Notes: generated from the sequence alone by a model not told the origin. A stretch of 43,228 bases of DNA from Halomonas sp. PR-M31 (GCF_001039575.1 NZ_JIBT01000031.1:1-43228); one strand, 5' to 3'. Shown: positions 19,144 through 27,775, counted from the stretch's first letter. Numbers and translations are program-made.

Positions 19144-20131
19144 GACTGCCCCGCGCCCATCTATGGCTTCGCCTGCTGGCGAGCCTTGCGCTGCTGGGCG
19201 CACTCTCATTGTGGCTTGATACGTCCGCCATCGTGGCGGAAATCCAGGGGCTATCGCCTTACTGGGTTCTACTGGCGCTGATACTGACCCTGCCTCAGGT
19301 AGCGATCTCTGCCTGGCGCTGGCGCCTTACCGCCCGGCTGCTGAACATTCGCTTGCCCTGGCGAGTGGCTCTGGGCGACTACTACCTGGCGACCTTTCTC
19401 AATCAAGTACTTCCCGGCGGCGTCATGGGGGATGCCACTCGGGCCTGGCGCCATGCTCAGGCCAGTGGCCAACGCGCAGCAGCACTGCGGGCGGTCATCA
19501 TTGAGCGCACCTCCGGACAGCTGGTACTAGCGGCCATGGCCTGCGCAACGCTGTTCTCGCCGATCTGGCATCAGCCTTTGGCCCGATTCTCGCATTCGCT
19601 GTTGAATAACGCTGCCAGTCACTCGCTGTCCGCCAGCGTCTGGCTTGGAGGACTTTTTTTACTGTTAATGCTCGGGCTGCTATTCAAGCGCATCATTCGC
19701 CGGCCTCCACGCCTGTTCAAGACACGCTACAGCGCACTGTTGACCGGGCTCTTCAAGGGGCTGGGCGGGGATCTGCATCGCACGCTGCTGAGTCATCGGG
19801 CCTGGCCTCGTCAGCTTTTGGGCTCGGCGCTGGTGGTATGCAGCTATGTAGCGGTGTTCGTCTGCGCGGCGCGGGCCATCGGCAGCGATCTTCCTCTGAC
19901 AACGCTGCTGACGCTGATTCCGTTGGTGCTGCTGGCCATGGCCATTCCACTCTCCGTGGCGGGCTGGGGGCTGCGTGAAGGCGCGGCGGCGCTGGTATGG
20001 GCCGGCGCCGGCCTGGCGCCGGCTCAGGGCGTGGCGATATCCGTAGCCTACGGTCTGCTGGTGCTGATCTCGAGCCTGCCTGGGGCGCTGTTTCTAATCC
20101 GCCGTCGCTCGCGGCGGCTCGTCGGCGGTGA
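19140..20131 (+). CDS. Lysylphosphatidylglycerol-synthase-type (UPF0104) membrane protein
   Basis: An inner-membrane protein with 7-8 hydrophobic helices. QVAISAWRWRLTARLL, LATFLNQVLPGGVMGDATRAW, ERTSGQL and GWGLREGAAA are typical of the LPG-synthase transmembrane/UPF0104 family, which includes flippase-like domains without the aminoacyl-transferase half. The family is about 320-340 residues long. In the given frame it instead runs on to 20909, antisense to the reductase gene, giving an unnatural 250-residue polar tail. One missing base between about 20100 and 20125 would give a stop at 20129-20131; I use that end. Last gene of the operon. Confidence 0.75.
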
Positions 20132-20978
20132 GCATCAGATCGAACAGGGTGTCCTCACCGCAGGGAAAGGTCCTGGACCGGGGTCGCAGCGCCTGATCGA
20201 GAGTCGCGATGGGTGTCAGATCGAGCCCCGGGCGTCCCGAGCCGATCAAAAGCGGTGCGATCAGCATATGCAGGCGGTGCAGTACGCCGGCTTCGAGAAA
20301 GCGCGAGATGGTCACCCCGCCGCCTTCGATCAATACCCGTTTGAGCCCGCGCCCGCGCAATGCATCGAGCACACCGCGCGGATCGAACCCTTGGGGCCCC
20401 AGGGGCAGCATGATGCGCTCCACGTGACTGCCAAAGACTCCCGCCACCGTGGCGCCCTCGCCGATAATATGCAGGGTCGGGGCCTCACCGGAGTAAAAGA
20501 CATACCGAGCGCTATCGAGTCGTCCGCGCGGGTCGAGCACCACCCGCACCGGAGGGCGCCCCGAGACGTGGCGCACGTTGAGCTGGGGGTCGTCCGCCTC
20601 GACGGTACCGGCACCGACCAGGACCGCATCCATCAAGGCCCGCAGCCGATGCAGATGAATGCGGCTTTCAAGCCCGTTGATGTAGTGGGACGCGCCGGTC
20701 ACGGTGGCGATTCGACCATCCAGGCTCTGACCGAGCTGAGCGATCGCCAAGGGTTCGGTTCGCGCCACCAATGGCAGCAGATTATCAAACAGACGCCGCA
20801 CCTCGTCAGCAACCCCTGCCTGACAAGTCCAGGCGCCGCCTTCGATGACGTGAAACCGCGTTCCATGCGTCACATCAGGGATATCAGCAATGAAAGGAGT
20901 GGAAGATGACCAATCATGATCTCGAACAAGGCACAGCAGCTGCCAGGCGGAATCGATATTGAAACTAGCGGCGTTCAT
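20094..20978 (-). CDS. RibD C-terminal-type (dihydrofolate reductase-like) reductase
   Basis: A stand-alone RibD_C/DHFR-fold reductase of 294 residues without the RibD deaminase half. Residues from about 75 carry IAQLGQSLDGRIATVTGAS, AVLVGAGTVEADDPQLNVR and VLIEGGGVTISRFLEAG, the NADPH and substrate segments of the family. Classical members reduce the ribosyl side chain of the diaminopyrimidine from GTP cyclohydrolase II. The roughly 70-residue N-terminal extension is not recognised. ATG 20978 has GAGAGG upstream; ATG 20999 is an alternative. It diverges from the GTP cyclohydrolase II gene. Confidence 0.85.
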   Translation of the reverse strand: MNAASFNIDSAWQLLCLVRDHDWSSSTPFIADIPDVTHGTRFHVIEGGAWTCQAGVADEVRRLFDNLLPLVARTEPLAIAQLGQSLDGRIATVTGASHYINGLESRIHLHRLRALMDAVLVGAGTVEADDPQLNVRHVSGRPPVRVVLDPRGRLDSARYVFYSGEAPTLHIIGEGATVAGVFGSHVERIMLPLGPQGFDPRGVLDALRGRGLKRVLIEGGGVTISRFLEAGVLHRLHMLIAPLLIGSGRPGLDLTPIATLDQALRPRSRTFPCGEDTLFDLMLTADEPPRATAD

Positions 20979-21082
20979 CAAGCCTCTCTCACTTGCCATT
21001 CAAGTCTTGCCATTCACATAAAGGCGAATAGCTATCATGAGTAGCACGGCGCGCCAGCACAAGCTTGTATTAAGGAGATGTC

Positions 21083-22198
21083 ATGCATCAGGTTGAACGA
21101 GCCATTTTCGATCTTCGTCGCGGGCTTCCGGTGCTATTACGCGACAGCGAACAGGATATTCTTGTCCAGCCCATCGAAAGTCTTGACGATGGCGTTCTTG
21201 AGCACCTCATTGCAACGGCGGGTGAAGCTCCGGGGCTTATACTCAGTCGTCATCGCCTGGCACTGCTGGGCAAGTCGATCGAGAGTGAAACCGCCCGGCT
21301 GCCCTTGGTTCCGGAAATGCTGAAAACCGAACGGCTCAACGAACTTGCCTTCGGCGTCGATTCCAGCGCAATTGCGCAGGATATCCTGCCGGCCAGTCGC
21401 GCCGATCATGCAGCCTTGACGCTGATGCGTCGGGCGCTACTGATACCGGCAGCGCTCACCGCCCGGCTAGCCAAGGAGTCTCGTGAAACCATCGAGACGT
21501 TGATTGTCCAGGGAGAGCTGCTGGCGGTCGAAGCGGCAGATGCGGAGCGCTGTTTCGAGGCAGCCAACGGACTGCTCAAGCGCGTCAGCGAAGCGCAAAT
21601 TCCACTGGCGGAAGCCCTCGAGAGCCGTTTCATCCTGTTTCGCGAACCCGACGGACTGCGGGAGCACGTCGCCATCCTCATCGGCGATCCCGCCGCCTGG
21701 CAGGAAGCAGTGCCCTTGCGCATGCACTCCGCTTGCCTGACCGGCGATCTGTTTGCCAGCCTGCGCTGCGACTGCGGCGAACAGCTGCGCAACGCGGTTG
21801 CGGATATCGATGACATGGGCGGCGGCGTATTGCTCTATCTGGCCCAGGAGGGGCGCGGCATCGGCCTTGCCAACAAGCTGCGTGCCTACGCCATGCAGGA
21901 TGAAGGGCTCGATACCGTGGACGCGGATCAGCACCTGGGCTTTGGTGAGGATGAGCGGCGCTATAGTGTGGCGGTGGATATGCTGGCGGCCTTGGGTATC
22001 CAGCGCATACAGCTTTTGACCAACAATCCCGTCAAGATCGCGGCATTGACCGAAGGCGGCATCGAAGTTACCGAGCGCCAGGCGCTCTATGGCCGCCTGA
22101 CGAAGCAGAACTATCGCTATTTGAACGCCAAGTCAAAACGTGCCGGCCATATGCTCGATGCGGTATTGGAAAACTACGATCGGCTCGGGGGCAAATGA
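21083..22198 (+). CDS. ribA: GTP cyclohydrolase II with long N-terminal domain
   Basis: The C-terminal half (from about residue 195) is a GTP cyclohydrolase II, which opens GTP to a diaminopyrimidine, formate and pyrophosphate. Zinc ligands Cys218, Cys229 and Cys231 lie in ACLTGDLFASLRCDCGEQL. AQEGRGIGLANKLRAYAMQD, DERRY and LLTNNPVKI complete the active site. HSEC is changed to HSAC. The first 190 residues loosely resemble a DHBP synthase (RibB) fold but lack its acidic EDRE-type motif, so this is RibBA-shaped with a dead or repurposed N-terminal domain. AAGGAGAT precedes the ATG. It could serve riboflavin synthesis or, given its neighbours, a second pathway. Confidence 0.88.
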   Translation: MHQVERAIFDLRRGLPVLLRDSEQDILVQPIESLDDGVLEHLIATAGEAPGLILSRHRLALLGKSIESETARLPLVPEMLKTERLNELAFGVDSSAIAQDILPASRADHAALTLMRRALLIPAALTARLAKESRETIETLIVQGELLAVEAADAERCFEAANGLLKRVSEAQIPLAEALESRFILFREPDGLREHVAILIGDPAAWQEAVPLRMHSACLTGDLFASLRCDCGEQLRNAVADIDDMGGGVLLYLAQEGRGIGLANKLRAYAMQDEGLDTVDADQHLGFGEDERRYSVAVDMLAALGIQRIQLLTNNPVKIAALTEGGIEVTERQALYGRLTKQNYRYLNAKSKRAGHMLDAVLENYDRLGGK

Positions 22199-23025
22199 GA
22201 AGAGGACAAACAAGAAGGAGGTACTTGAAAGTCCTTTATATCCATGGCGCGGGTTTCCTCGAAAAGCGCCGCTAAAAGCGCGGCATAATGCTCGACCAGT
22301 CGGGCGCCGAGTTTGGCGTCGGCGAGTCGGGCATTGCCGACCACCCCACCCGAATGCAGGTCTTCGGCAAGCCAGGCGAAGGCCGCCTCTCCTTCCGGCC
22401 CCAGCCACTGACCTTGGGCGGCCATTGTTTCCCCTCGAGAAGACGGATGATCGATCTGTGTGTGGCGCACCTTGTGGGGCGCCAGATACAGCATCATCGC
22501 GGTTTCAAGCGCCCCTCCATGCAGACCATGACGAAGCTCTTCCAAAGGGAGCGCTTCGGCAGGTATCGGAAAGCGCATGTAGTGGGCCTTGACCACCAGC
22601 ATGCCCCAGCGCTTACGCAGCTTGAGAGCGGCGATATCCGCTACTGCCTTGTTGCCACCATGGCTATTGAGCAGCACCAGACGCCGCACGCCGGCCCGGG
22701 CAATGGAGTCGCCGTAAGCTTCGATCACCGCAATCGCGGTTTCCGGGGGCAGGCTCAGCGTACCCGCGTAGCTTGAGTGCTCCTGGCTTGCCCCCACCGC
22801 CAGGGCCGGCAATGCAAGCAAAGGAAAAGCATCAGGCAGCTTGTTCATGGCCGCCTGTAGAAGCCCCAGACCGATATCCAGGTCCGTGGATAGAGGAAGA
22901 TGCGCACCATGTTGCTCGATGGCTGCCAAAGGCAGCACGGCTACGCTGTCTTGCTGCAGAGCCCGTTCCAGCTCCGGTGAGCTCAGCTCTTGCCAATAGC
23001 GAGAAGACGCGGCGGGATCGGACAT
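22174..23025 (-). CDS. Creatininase family amidohydrolase
   Basis: A metal-dependent amide hydrolase of 283 residues. EQHGAHLPLSTD holds the Glu, His and Asp metal ligands, LNSHGGN the second metal loop, and HGGALETAMML the third. The family includes creatininase, the archaeal FAPy formamide hydrolase ArfB that acts just after a GTP cyclohydrolase, and MftE. It converges with ribA and overlaps its end by 25 bases. The position supports a role on the RibA product, but the substrate is not proven. Confidence 0.86.
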   Translation of the reverse strand: MSDPAASSRYWQELSSPELERALQQDSVAVLPLAAIEQHGAHLPLSTDLDIGLGLLQAAMNKLPDAFPLLALPALAVGASQEHSSYAGTLSLPPETAIAVIEAYGDSIARAGVRRLVLLNSHGGNKAVADIAALKLRKRWGMLVVKAHYMRFPIPAEALPLEELRHGLHGGALETAMMLYLAPHKVRHTQIDHPSSRGETMAAQGQWLGPEGEAAFAWLAEDLHSGGVVGNARLADAKLGARLVEHYAALLAALFEETRAMDIKDFQVPPSCLSSSHLPPSRS

Positions 23026-23090
23026 GATGACTCCGGATAGTGAATAGACAATTTCAGGAAATCATACGCTGAGATATATTTTTCGTATCT

Positions 23091-23146
23091 GCATGTTTCC
23101 CAACATGCTTATCATCACCTTTATCGATATGAGATTCACTCATATC
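23091..23146. promoter_or_regulatory. Two dyads in the creatininase-kefC divergent region
   Basis: GCATGTT-TCCC-AACATGC at 23091-23108 and GATATGAG-ATTCA-CTCATATC at 23126-23146 are both perfect inverted repeats in the 244-base region between divergent genes. They may be operators for either gene. The regulator is unknown. Confidence 0.45.
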
Positions 23147-23269
23147 AGCGCTGGTAACCTATTTTGTAATCAAGTAAAAACAATGCGTCCGTAGAATGTT
23201 TTTCTTGCGTATTCTTTATTAGCGTTCTGCCTTGGCAGAATTGCCACGAAATTTCTGGAGTTCGATCGA

Positions 23270-24829
23270 ATGCTGGAAGTCATTTGCCTGACCTTTGCCC
23301 TGGTATTGGGCTTGATTGCCCGTGGCTTTGGCCTGCCACCTCTGATCGGCTTTCTCGGCGCCGGTTTTGTCATCAACTCCCTAGGCGATGCCGTTGCACT
23401 GCCCCCCTCGACGCCAGAGGTGCTTCACTATATTGCCCATCTGGGTGTGCTGCTTCTGCTGTTCAGCGTCGGGCTCAAGCTCAAGCTCAAGAGCCTCGTA
23501 CAACCCGAGGTCATTGGCGGTGGGCTGGCGCACTTCGCGGTGACGGTAAGCGTGTTCGCCATGGGCCTCCACTGGATGGCCGGTGTCGACTGGATGAACT
23601 CGTTGATTCTGGCCATCGCATTGGCCTTTTCCAGTACGGTGCTCGCCGCCAAGAGTCTTGAGGAGCGCCGTGAGCTGCGCTCCTTCCACGGGCGCGTGGC
23701 GATCGGCATTCTGGTCATTCAGGATTTAATCGCCCTGGGCGTGCTGGTATTTTCTATCGGCCAGGTGCCCTCGCCCTGGGCACTTTTATTGCTTGGTCTC
23801 CCCTTGCTGCGCCCAGTGCTTCATCGTCTGATCGATGCCAGCGGTCACGACGAACTGTTGATGATGATGGGACTGGTGCTGGCCCTGGTCATCGGCGGCG
23901 CCGGTTTCACGGCGCTTGGGCTGTCCAGTGAAGTGGGCGCTTTGGTACTGGGAACGCTGATTTCCCAGCACCCTCGCGCCCAGGAAATCGGCAAATCCCT
24001 ATGGGCGCTCAAGGAGCTGTTCCTGGTCGGCTTCTTTCTCGAGATCGGCATGTCGGGATTACCGGACTGGCACTCCTTCGGCTTTGCTCTGGCCTTCGTC
24101 GTCTTGCTGCCTTTGAAAGCAGCGCTGTTCTTCTTTCTACTCATCCTGTTCCGCCTGCGGGCGCGCAATGCCTTTGAGGCATCGGTCAATCTCAGTAGCT
24201 ACAGTGAATTCGGCCTGATCGTGGCCGCAGTCCTGGTGCCGGATTCGCTGGTAGGTCTGGCCATGGCGGTTGCCCTGTCGTTTCTGGTGGTATCGCCCCT
24301 GCAGCGTAAGGCCCACTCGCTGTTCGGTCGGATCGAACCCTGGCTTACCCGTTTCGAGACCCACAACTGGCACCCGGATGAACAGCCCGCTTCTCTCGGG
24401 AGCGCCCAGGTCATGGTCATCGGCATGGGGCGCACCGGCACGGCGACCTACGATCGCCTGCGTGAGGACGGCATCGATGTGATCGGGATCGATGCAGACC
24501 CCAGCCGCGTCGAAAGTCACACCGCCGACGGGCGACATGTCGTTTACGCGGATGGAGAGGACATCAGTTTCTGGAATGCGCTCAAGCTCCATGGCATCGA
24601 GGCGGTGGTTCTGACCCTACCGGATGCGCAATCCAAGATCTTTGCGACACAACAATTGCGCAGTCATGGCTTTACGGGGGCCATCGTTGCGCATAGCCTC
24701 TATCAGGACGAGGCGGAATCGATCCATCTTGCCGGTGCCGATCAGACCTATCTGACCATGCATGAGGCAGGCCTGGGTCTTGCAGAGCATGTGCGTCAGG
24801 ATACGAACATCAGACGTCAGGTCTCCTGA
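23270..24829 (+). CDS. CPA2-family cation:proton antiporter with TrkA-N domain (KefC-like)
   Basis: A 519-residue inner-membrane exchanger. About residues 1-345 are an Na+/H+ exchanger-type domain with a dozen hydrophobic helices, including LLLLFSVGLKLKLKSL, the conserved AFSSTVLAAKSLEER segment and SVNLSSYSEFGLIVA. From about residue 379 a TrkA-N/RCK nucleotide-binding domain starts with VMVIGMGRTGTATYDRL. The layout is that of KefB/KefC potassium efflux or YbaL proteins. Its ion is not certain. ATG 23270 follows a GGAGTTCGATCGA ribosome site. Confidence 0.9.
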   Translation: MLEVICLTFALVLGLIARGFGLPPLIGFLGAGFVINSLGDAVALPPSTPEVLHYIAHLGVLLLLFSVGLKLKLKSLVQPEVIGGGLAHFAVTVSVFAMGLHWMAGVDWMNSLILAIALAFSSTVLAAKSLEERRELRSFHGRVAIGILVIQDLIALGVLVFSIGQVPSPWALLLLGLPLLRPVLHRLIDASGHDELLMMMGLVLALVIGGAGFTALGLSSEVGALVLGTLISQHPRAQEIGKSLWALKELFLVGFFLEIGMSGLPDWHSFGFALAFVVLLPLKAALFFFLLILFRLRARNAFEASVNLSSYSEFGLIVAAVLVPDSLVGLAMAVALSFLVVSPLQRKAHSLFGRIEPWLTRFETHNWHPDEQPASLGSAQVMVIGMGRTGTATYDRLREDGIDVIGIDADPSRVESHTADGRHVVYADGEDISFWNALKLHGIEAVVLTLPDAQSKIFATQQLRSHGFTGAIVAHSLYQDEAESIHLAGADQTYLTMHEAGLGLAEHVRQDTNIRRQVS

Positions 24830-24893
24830 CGGCATCAAGCGTCTGCTAAGCCTCGTGGACCCCTTACCAGAATAGTGGCTTGAGGAGAGCAGC

Positions 24894-25886
24894 TTGAATC
24901 CCGAAGCGCCGCCAATTCCCCGTACCGACGAAAAGCATCTGCGCCGCGTGGGCGTCGAAATCGAATTTGCCGCCATTGCCCCGGTGCGAGCGGCGCAACT
25001 GGTGCAAGCGCATTTTGGCGGTAGCCTTGAACATCTTGATCCGCATCGCTTCAAGATCGTTGACAGCCGCTGGGGGAATTTCACCGTCGAACTCGATTCG
25101 AAATACGTCCATCCGGATCACAAGGTGCTCGAGGAAAATAGCGTCGAAGATAGTGAATGGCATCAGCTGCGCCGGGAGCTTCATCAGCGCTCGCGCCGAC
25201 TGCTGGGTGACGCGGTGGCCGGCATCGTACCGACGGAGATCGTGTGTCCCCCCATTCCTTGGCTTGCGCTCAACGAGCTCGATGCCTTGTTCGATGCTTT
25301 GCGTTTGGAAGGCGCCCGGGATACCCGGGACAGCCTGCTGTACGGCTTCGGTCTGCACCTCAATCCTGAAGTGCCTTCTCTCGAGGCAGAGAGCCTGCTG
25401 GCGCATCTTCGCGCCTACATGATTCTAGCGGCCTGGCTGCGTGAAGAGATCGATATCGACATTACCCGGCAGATACTGCCCCATGCCAACCCTTTCACCA
25501 AGGAGTATGCGCTGAAGGTGCTGGATGACGCCTACGCCCCGGATCTGGACACATTGATCGAGGATTATCTTGTCGCCAACCCGTCGCGCAATCGGGAACT
25601 CGATCTATTGCCGCTGTTTGCCTATCTGCGTCCCGATCACCCCAATCCGCTGCTCTGCGATGAGCTGGTCAGCCCTCGTCCCACCTTTCATTATCGCCTG
25701 CCCAATGCCCAGCTATCCCAGCCGGACTGGAGCGCGGTGTGCGAATGGAATCGCTGGGTCGAGGTGGAACGCCTGGCAGCGGACACCGAACTTCTGGCCA
25801 AACGCAGTGCAACCTATATCGACCACTACCAGCGCTCCCCCACGTCTCACTGGCTGGATCGTCTAAAGGGGTGGATGAAGGAGTAG
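24894..25886 (+). CDS. Putative amidoligase (COOH-NH2 ligase of the GCS-like superfamily)
   Basis: A 330-residue protein of the amidoligase family related to glutamine synthetase and glutamate-cysteine ligase. RVGVEIEFAAI (residues 18-28) is the signature metal/ATP-binding strand, and the strand NFTVELDSKYV supplies the second acidic pair. GFGLHLNPEV and the Arg-rich C-terminal half complete the fold. These enzymes join a carboxylate to an amine with ATP. The TTG at 24894 is used because GAGGAGAG lies just upstream. The next gene, a class-I glutamine amidotransferase, begins 2 bases after its stop. The pairing of these two families is known from comparative genomics; their joint product is not. 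Confidence 0.82.
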   Translation: MNPEAPPIPRTDEKHLRRVGVEIEFAAIAPVRAAQLVQAHFGGSLEHLDPHRFKIVDSRWGNFTVELDSKYVHPDHKVLEENSVEDSEWHQLRRELHQRSRRLLGDAVAGIVPTEIVCPPIPWLALNELDALFDALRLEGARDTRDSLLYGFGLHLNPEVPSLEAESLLAHLRAYMILAAWLREEIDIDITRQILPHANPFTKEYALKVLDDAYAPDLDTLIEDYLVANPSRNRELDLLPLFAYLRPDHPNPLLCDELVSPRPTFHYRLPNAQLSQPDWSAVCEWNRWVEVERLAADTELLAKRSATYIDHYQRSPTSHWLDRLKGWMKE

Positions 25887-25888
25887 TC

Positions 25889-26584
25889 ATGGTACGCCCA
25901 AGGATTGGCATTACCACCTCGGATCATAAAAGCCTGCTGGCCTGGTGGTGCGATTGGCTGGCGGTATGGCGTGCCGGCGGCAAGCCGGTGCGTTTGTCGC
26001 CTTCGCGCCCTGTACCCAAGGATCTCGACGGACTCGTGATCGGCGGTGGCGATGACATCGGCGCCCAGCTTTATGGCGGCGAAGTACAGCTCGACGTGCG
26101 AGTCGATCCCCAGCGGGACACCCTGGAGCTGTCGCTATTGAAGCGACTTCTACCCGATGACTGCCCGGTGCTGGGGATCTGTCGCGGTGCCCAGATCATC
26201 AACGTGCACCTGGGCGGCTCACTGGTCAGCGACATCTACACCTCCTACACCCACATCAAGAAGCAGCGCACGGTACTGCCCCGCAAGACCGTCGATATCA
26301 CCGTCGGCAGCCGTCTGCACGATCTACTCAAGGTCAGCTGGTGCCAGGTGAATAGCCTGCATCATCAGGCGATCAATCGTCCCGGTCGTGGCATCGACAT
26401 CGTGGCCAAGGATCGGGATGGGCTGGTTCAGGGGATCGAAAGTCGCGATCATCGCTTCTTGGTCGGCGTGCAGTGGCACCCGGAATTTCTAATCTTCAAT
26501 CGCCCCCAGCAGCGCCTGATTCGCGGGCTGGTCGACGCTGCCGGCCACCATGCGGAGAGTCGTGAAACCCTCAGCGAAAGCTGA
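25889..26584 (+). CDS. Class-I glutamine amidotransferase (PuuD/peptidase C26-like)
   Basis: A 231-residue GATase-1 domain protein. GICRGAQIINVHLGG carries the nucleophile Cys98, and VGVQWHPEF gives the His-Glu pair. GLVIGGGDDI is the oxyanion-side loop. It resembles gamma-glutamyl-GABA hydrolase (PuuD), and probably hydrolyses a gamma-glutamyl amide or donates ammonia. AAGGAG lies upstream of ATG 25889. It is translationally close to the amidoligase, so one may make and the other cleave or edit the same gamma-glutamyl-type bond. Confidence 0.87.
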   Translation: MVRPRIGITTSDHKSLLAWWCDWLAVWRAGGKPVRLSPSRPVPKDLDGLVIGGGDDIGAQLYGGEVQLDVRVDPQRDTLELSLLKRLLPDDCPVLGICRGAQIINVHLGGSLVSDIYTSYTHIKKQRTVLPRKTVDITVGSRLHDLLKVSWCQVNSLHHQAINRPGRGIDIVAKDRDGLVQGIESRDHRFLVGVQWHPEFLIFNRPQQRLIRGLVDAAGHHAESRETLSES

Positions 26585-26597
26585 CGCCAAAAACGAC

Positions 26598-26620
26598 GAC
26601 GCCGGCCCAGGGCCGGCGTC
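26598..26620. terminator. Shared terminator hairpin between converging genes
   Basis: GACGCCGGCCC-A-GGGCCGGCGTC forms an 11-bp inverted repeat just after the amidotransferase stop and downstream of the converging osmC gene. No long T run is present on either strand, so it may act mainly as a barrier to readthrough. Confidence 0.55.
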
Positions 26621-26645
26621 GCGTGTCATGATGCAGATACCGATC

Positions 26646-27077
26646 TTACCCTTCGAGCTTGGCATCCAGGGTTATCTTGGCATTGAACAGCTTGGAGACT
26701 GGGCAGCCCTCTTTCGCCTTGTTGGCCGCCTCGTCGAATTTGGACTGATCCGCGCCGGGAATCTTCGCCCGGGTTTCAAGATGGATCGCGGAGATGGTAA
26801 AACCGCTGTCGTCCTGCTCCAGAGTCACAGTGGCGTTGGTCTTGATGCTTTCCGGCTCGAGGTTGTCCTCGCCTAGAATCATCGACAGCGCCATGGAGTA
26901 ACAGCTGGCATGGGCTGCCCCGATCAGCTCTTCGGGATTGGTGCCTGCTTCTCCCTCAAAGCGCGTGTTGAAGCCATAAGGGTTCTGCTTCAAGGCACCG
27001 CTTTCGGTGGATACCGTGCCTTTGCCCTGTTTCAGACTACCTTGCCACTCGGCGGATCCTTGCTTCTTGATACTCAT
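26646..27077 (-). CDS. osmC: OsmC family peroxiredoxin-like protein
   Basis: A thiol-dependent peroxidase of 143 residues acting on organic hydroperoxides, often induced by osmotic stress. The two catalytic cysteines are Cys59 in AAHASCYSMAL and Cys125 in AKEGCPVSKLF, as in OsmC rather than Ohr. GEAGTNPEELIGAAHA is the family signature. AAAGGAGAT precedes the ATG. It stands alone. Confidence 0.92.
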   Translation of the reverse strand: MSIKKQGSAEWQGSLKQGKGTVSTESGALKQNPYGFNTRFEGEAGTNPEELIGAAHASCYSMALSMILGEDNLEPESIKTNATVTLEQDDSGFTISAIHLETRAKIPGADQSKFDEAANKAKEGCPVSKLFNAKITLDAKLEG

Positions 27078-27205
27078 GACATCTCCTTTCGCGAGGTAAA
27101 ATGGGTAACCGTACGATCACCCCACTGACTAGATACTGTAGACGATAGTGCGCCTTTCAGCCTTGCAACCTTGGACAGCACGCCTTCGTGGTTACCTATT
27201 ACTCT

Positions 27206-27775
27206 CTATGGCTCTTGATTCCCGAACTTCAAGGACTGCAGGTTATCAATCTGAGCGGCGAGGCGCTCGTTGCCCATCTCCCGCAACAGCGTGACATTGC
27301 GTTCAGGGATTCGCTCCGGGTGGGCAAAGCTTGCCAGCGCGCGCTCAATGCTCTCCTCTCGCAGTAAGTGCAGCATGGGATGCGGCGAACGGTTGGTGTA
27401 GTTGGCGGGGTCGTTCTCTCCCACGCCGTGAAAGCAGTAGTCCGGATGAAAGCTTGCCAGCTGATAGACGCCCTCATAGCTTTGGTCTTCCAGCAGCGCC
27501 TCCGCCAGCCCCAGCAGATCCAGATAGTCATCGAAGTCCTCGACCCCGTCGGTTAGCACTAATAAGGCGGTCTCAATGGACGAATCATCGTCGAGACGCC
27601 GACATTCCTCGATCAGCGCCAGCAGCGTTGCCTCGAAGGATCGAGCACTGGTTGCCACATAGCGAATGCTGTCGCGTCCCATCTCGCGTCGGGCAAAGGG
27701 ACAGATATCCTGGGCCACCACGAAGCGCTCGACCCAGGCTCGGGTCTGATTCAGGTAAACGGCATCATCGGTCAT
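27206..27775 (-). CDS. DUF1415 family protein
   Basis: A soluble protein of 189 residues in a conserved bacterial family of unknown function. WVERFVVAQDICPFARRE and SPHPMLHLLREESIERAL are its most recognisable segments. The start at 27775 (MTDDAVYLNQTRAWVERF) is chosen over an upstream in-frame ATG because the extra 35 residues look non-coding. No partner is evident nearby. Confidence 0.82.
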   Translation of the reverse strand: MTDDAVYLNQTRAWVERFVVAQDICPFARREMGRDSIRYVATSARSFEATLLALIEECRRLDDDSSIETALLVLTDGVEDFDDYLDLLGLAEALLEDQSYEGVYQLASFHPDYCFHGVGENDPANYTNRSPHPMLHLLREESIERALASFAHPERIPERNVTLLREMGNERLAAQIDNLQSLKFGNQEP

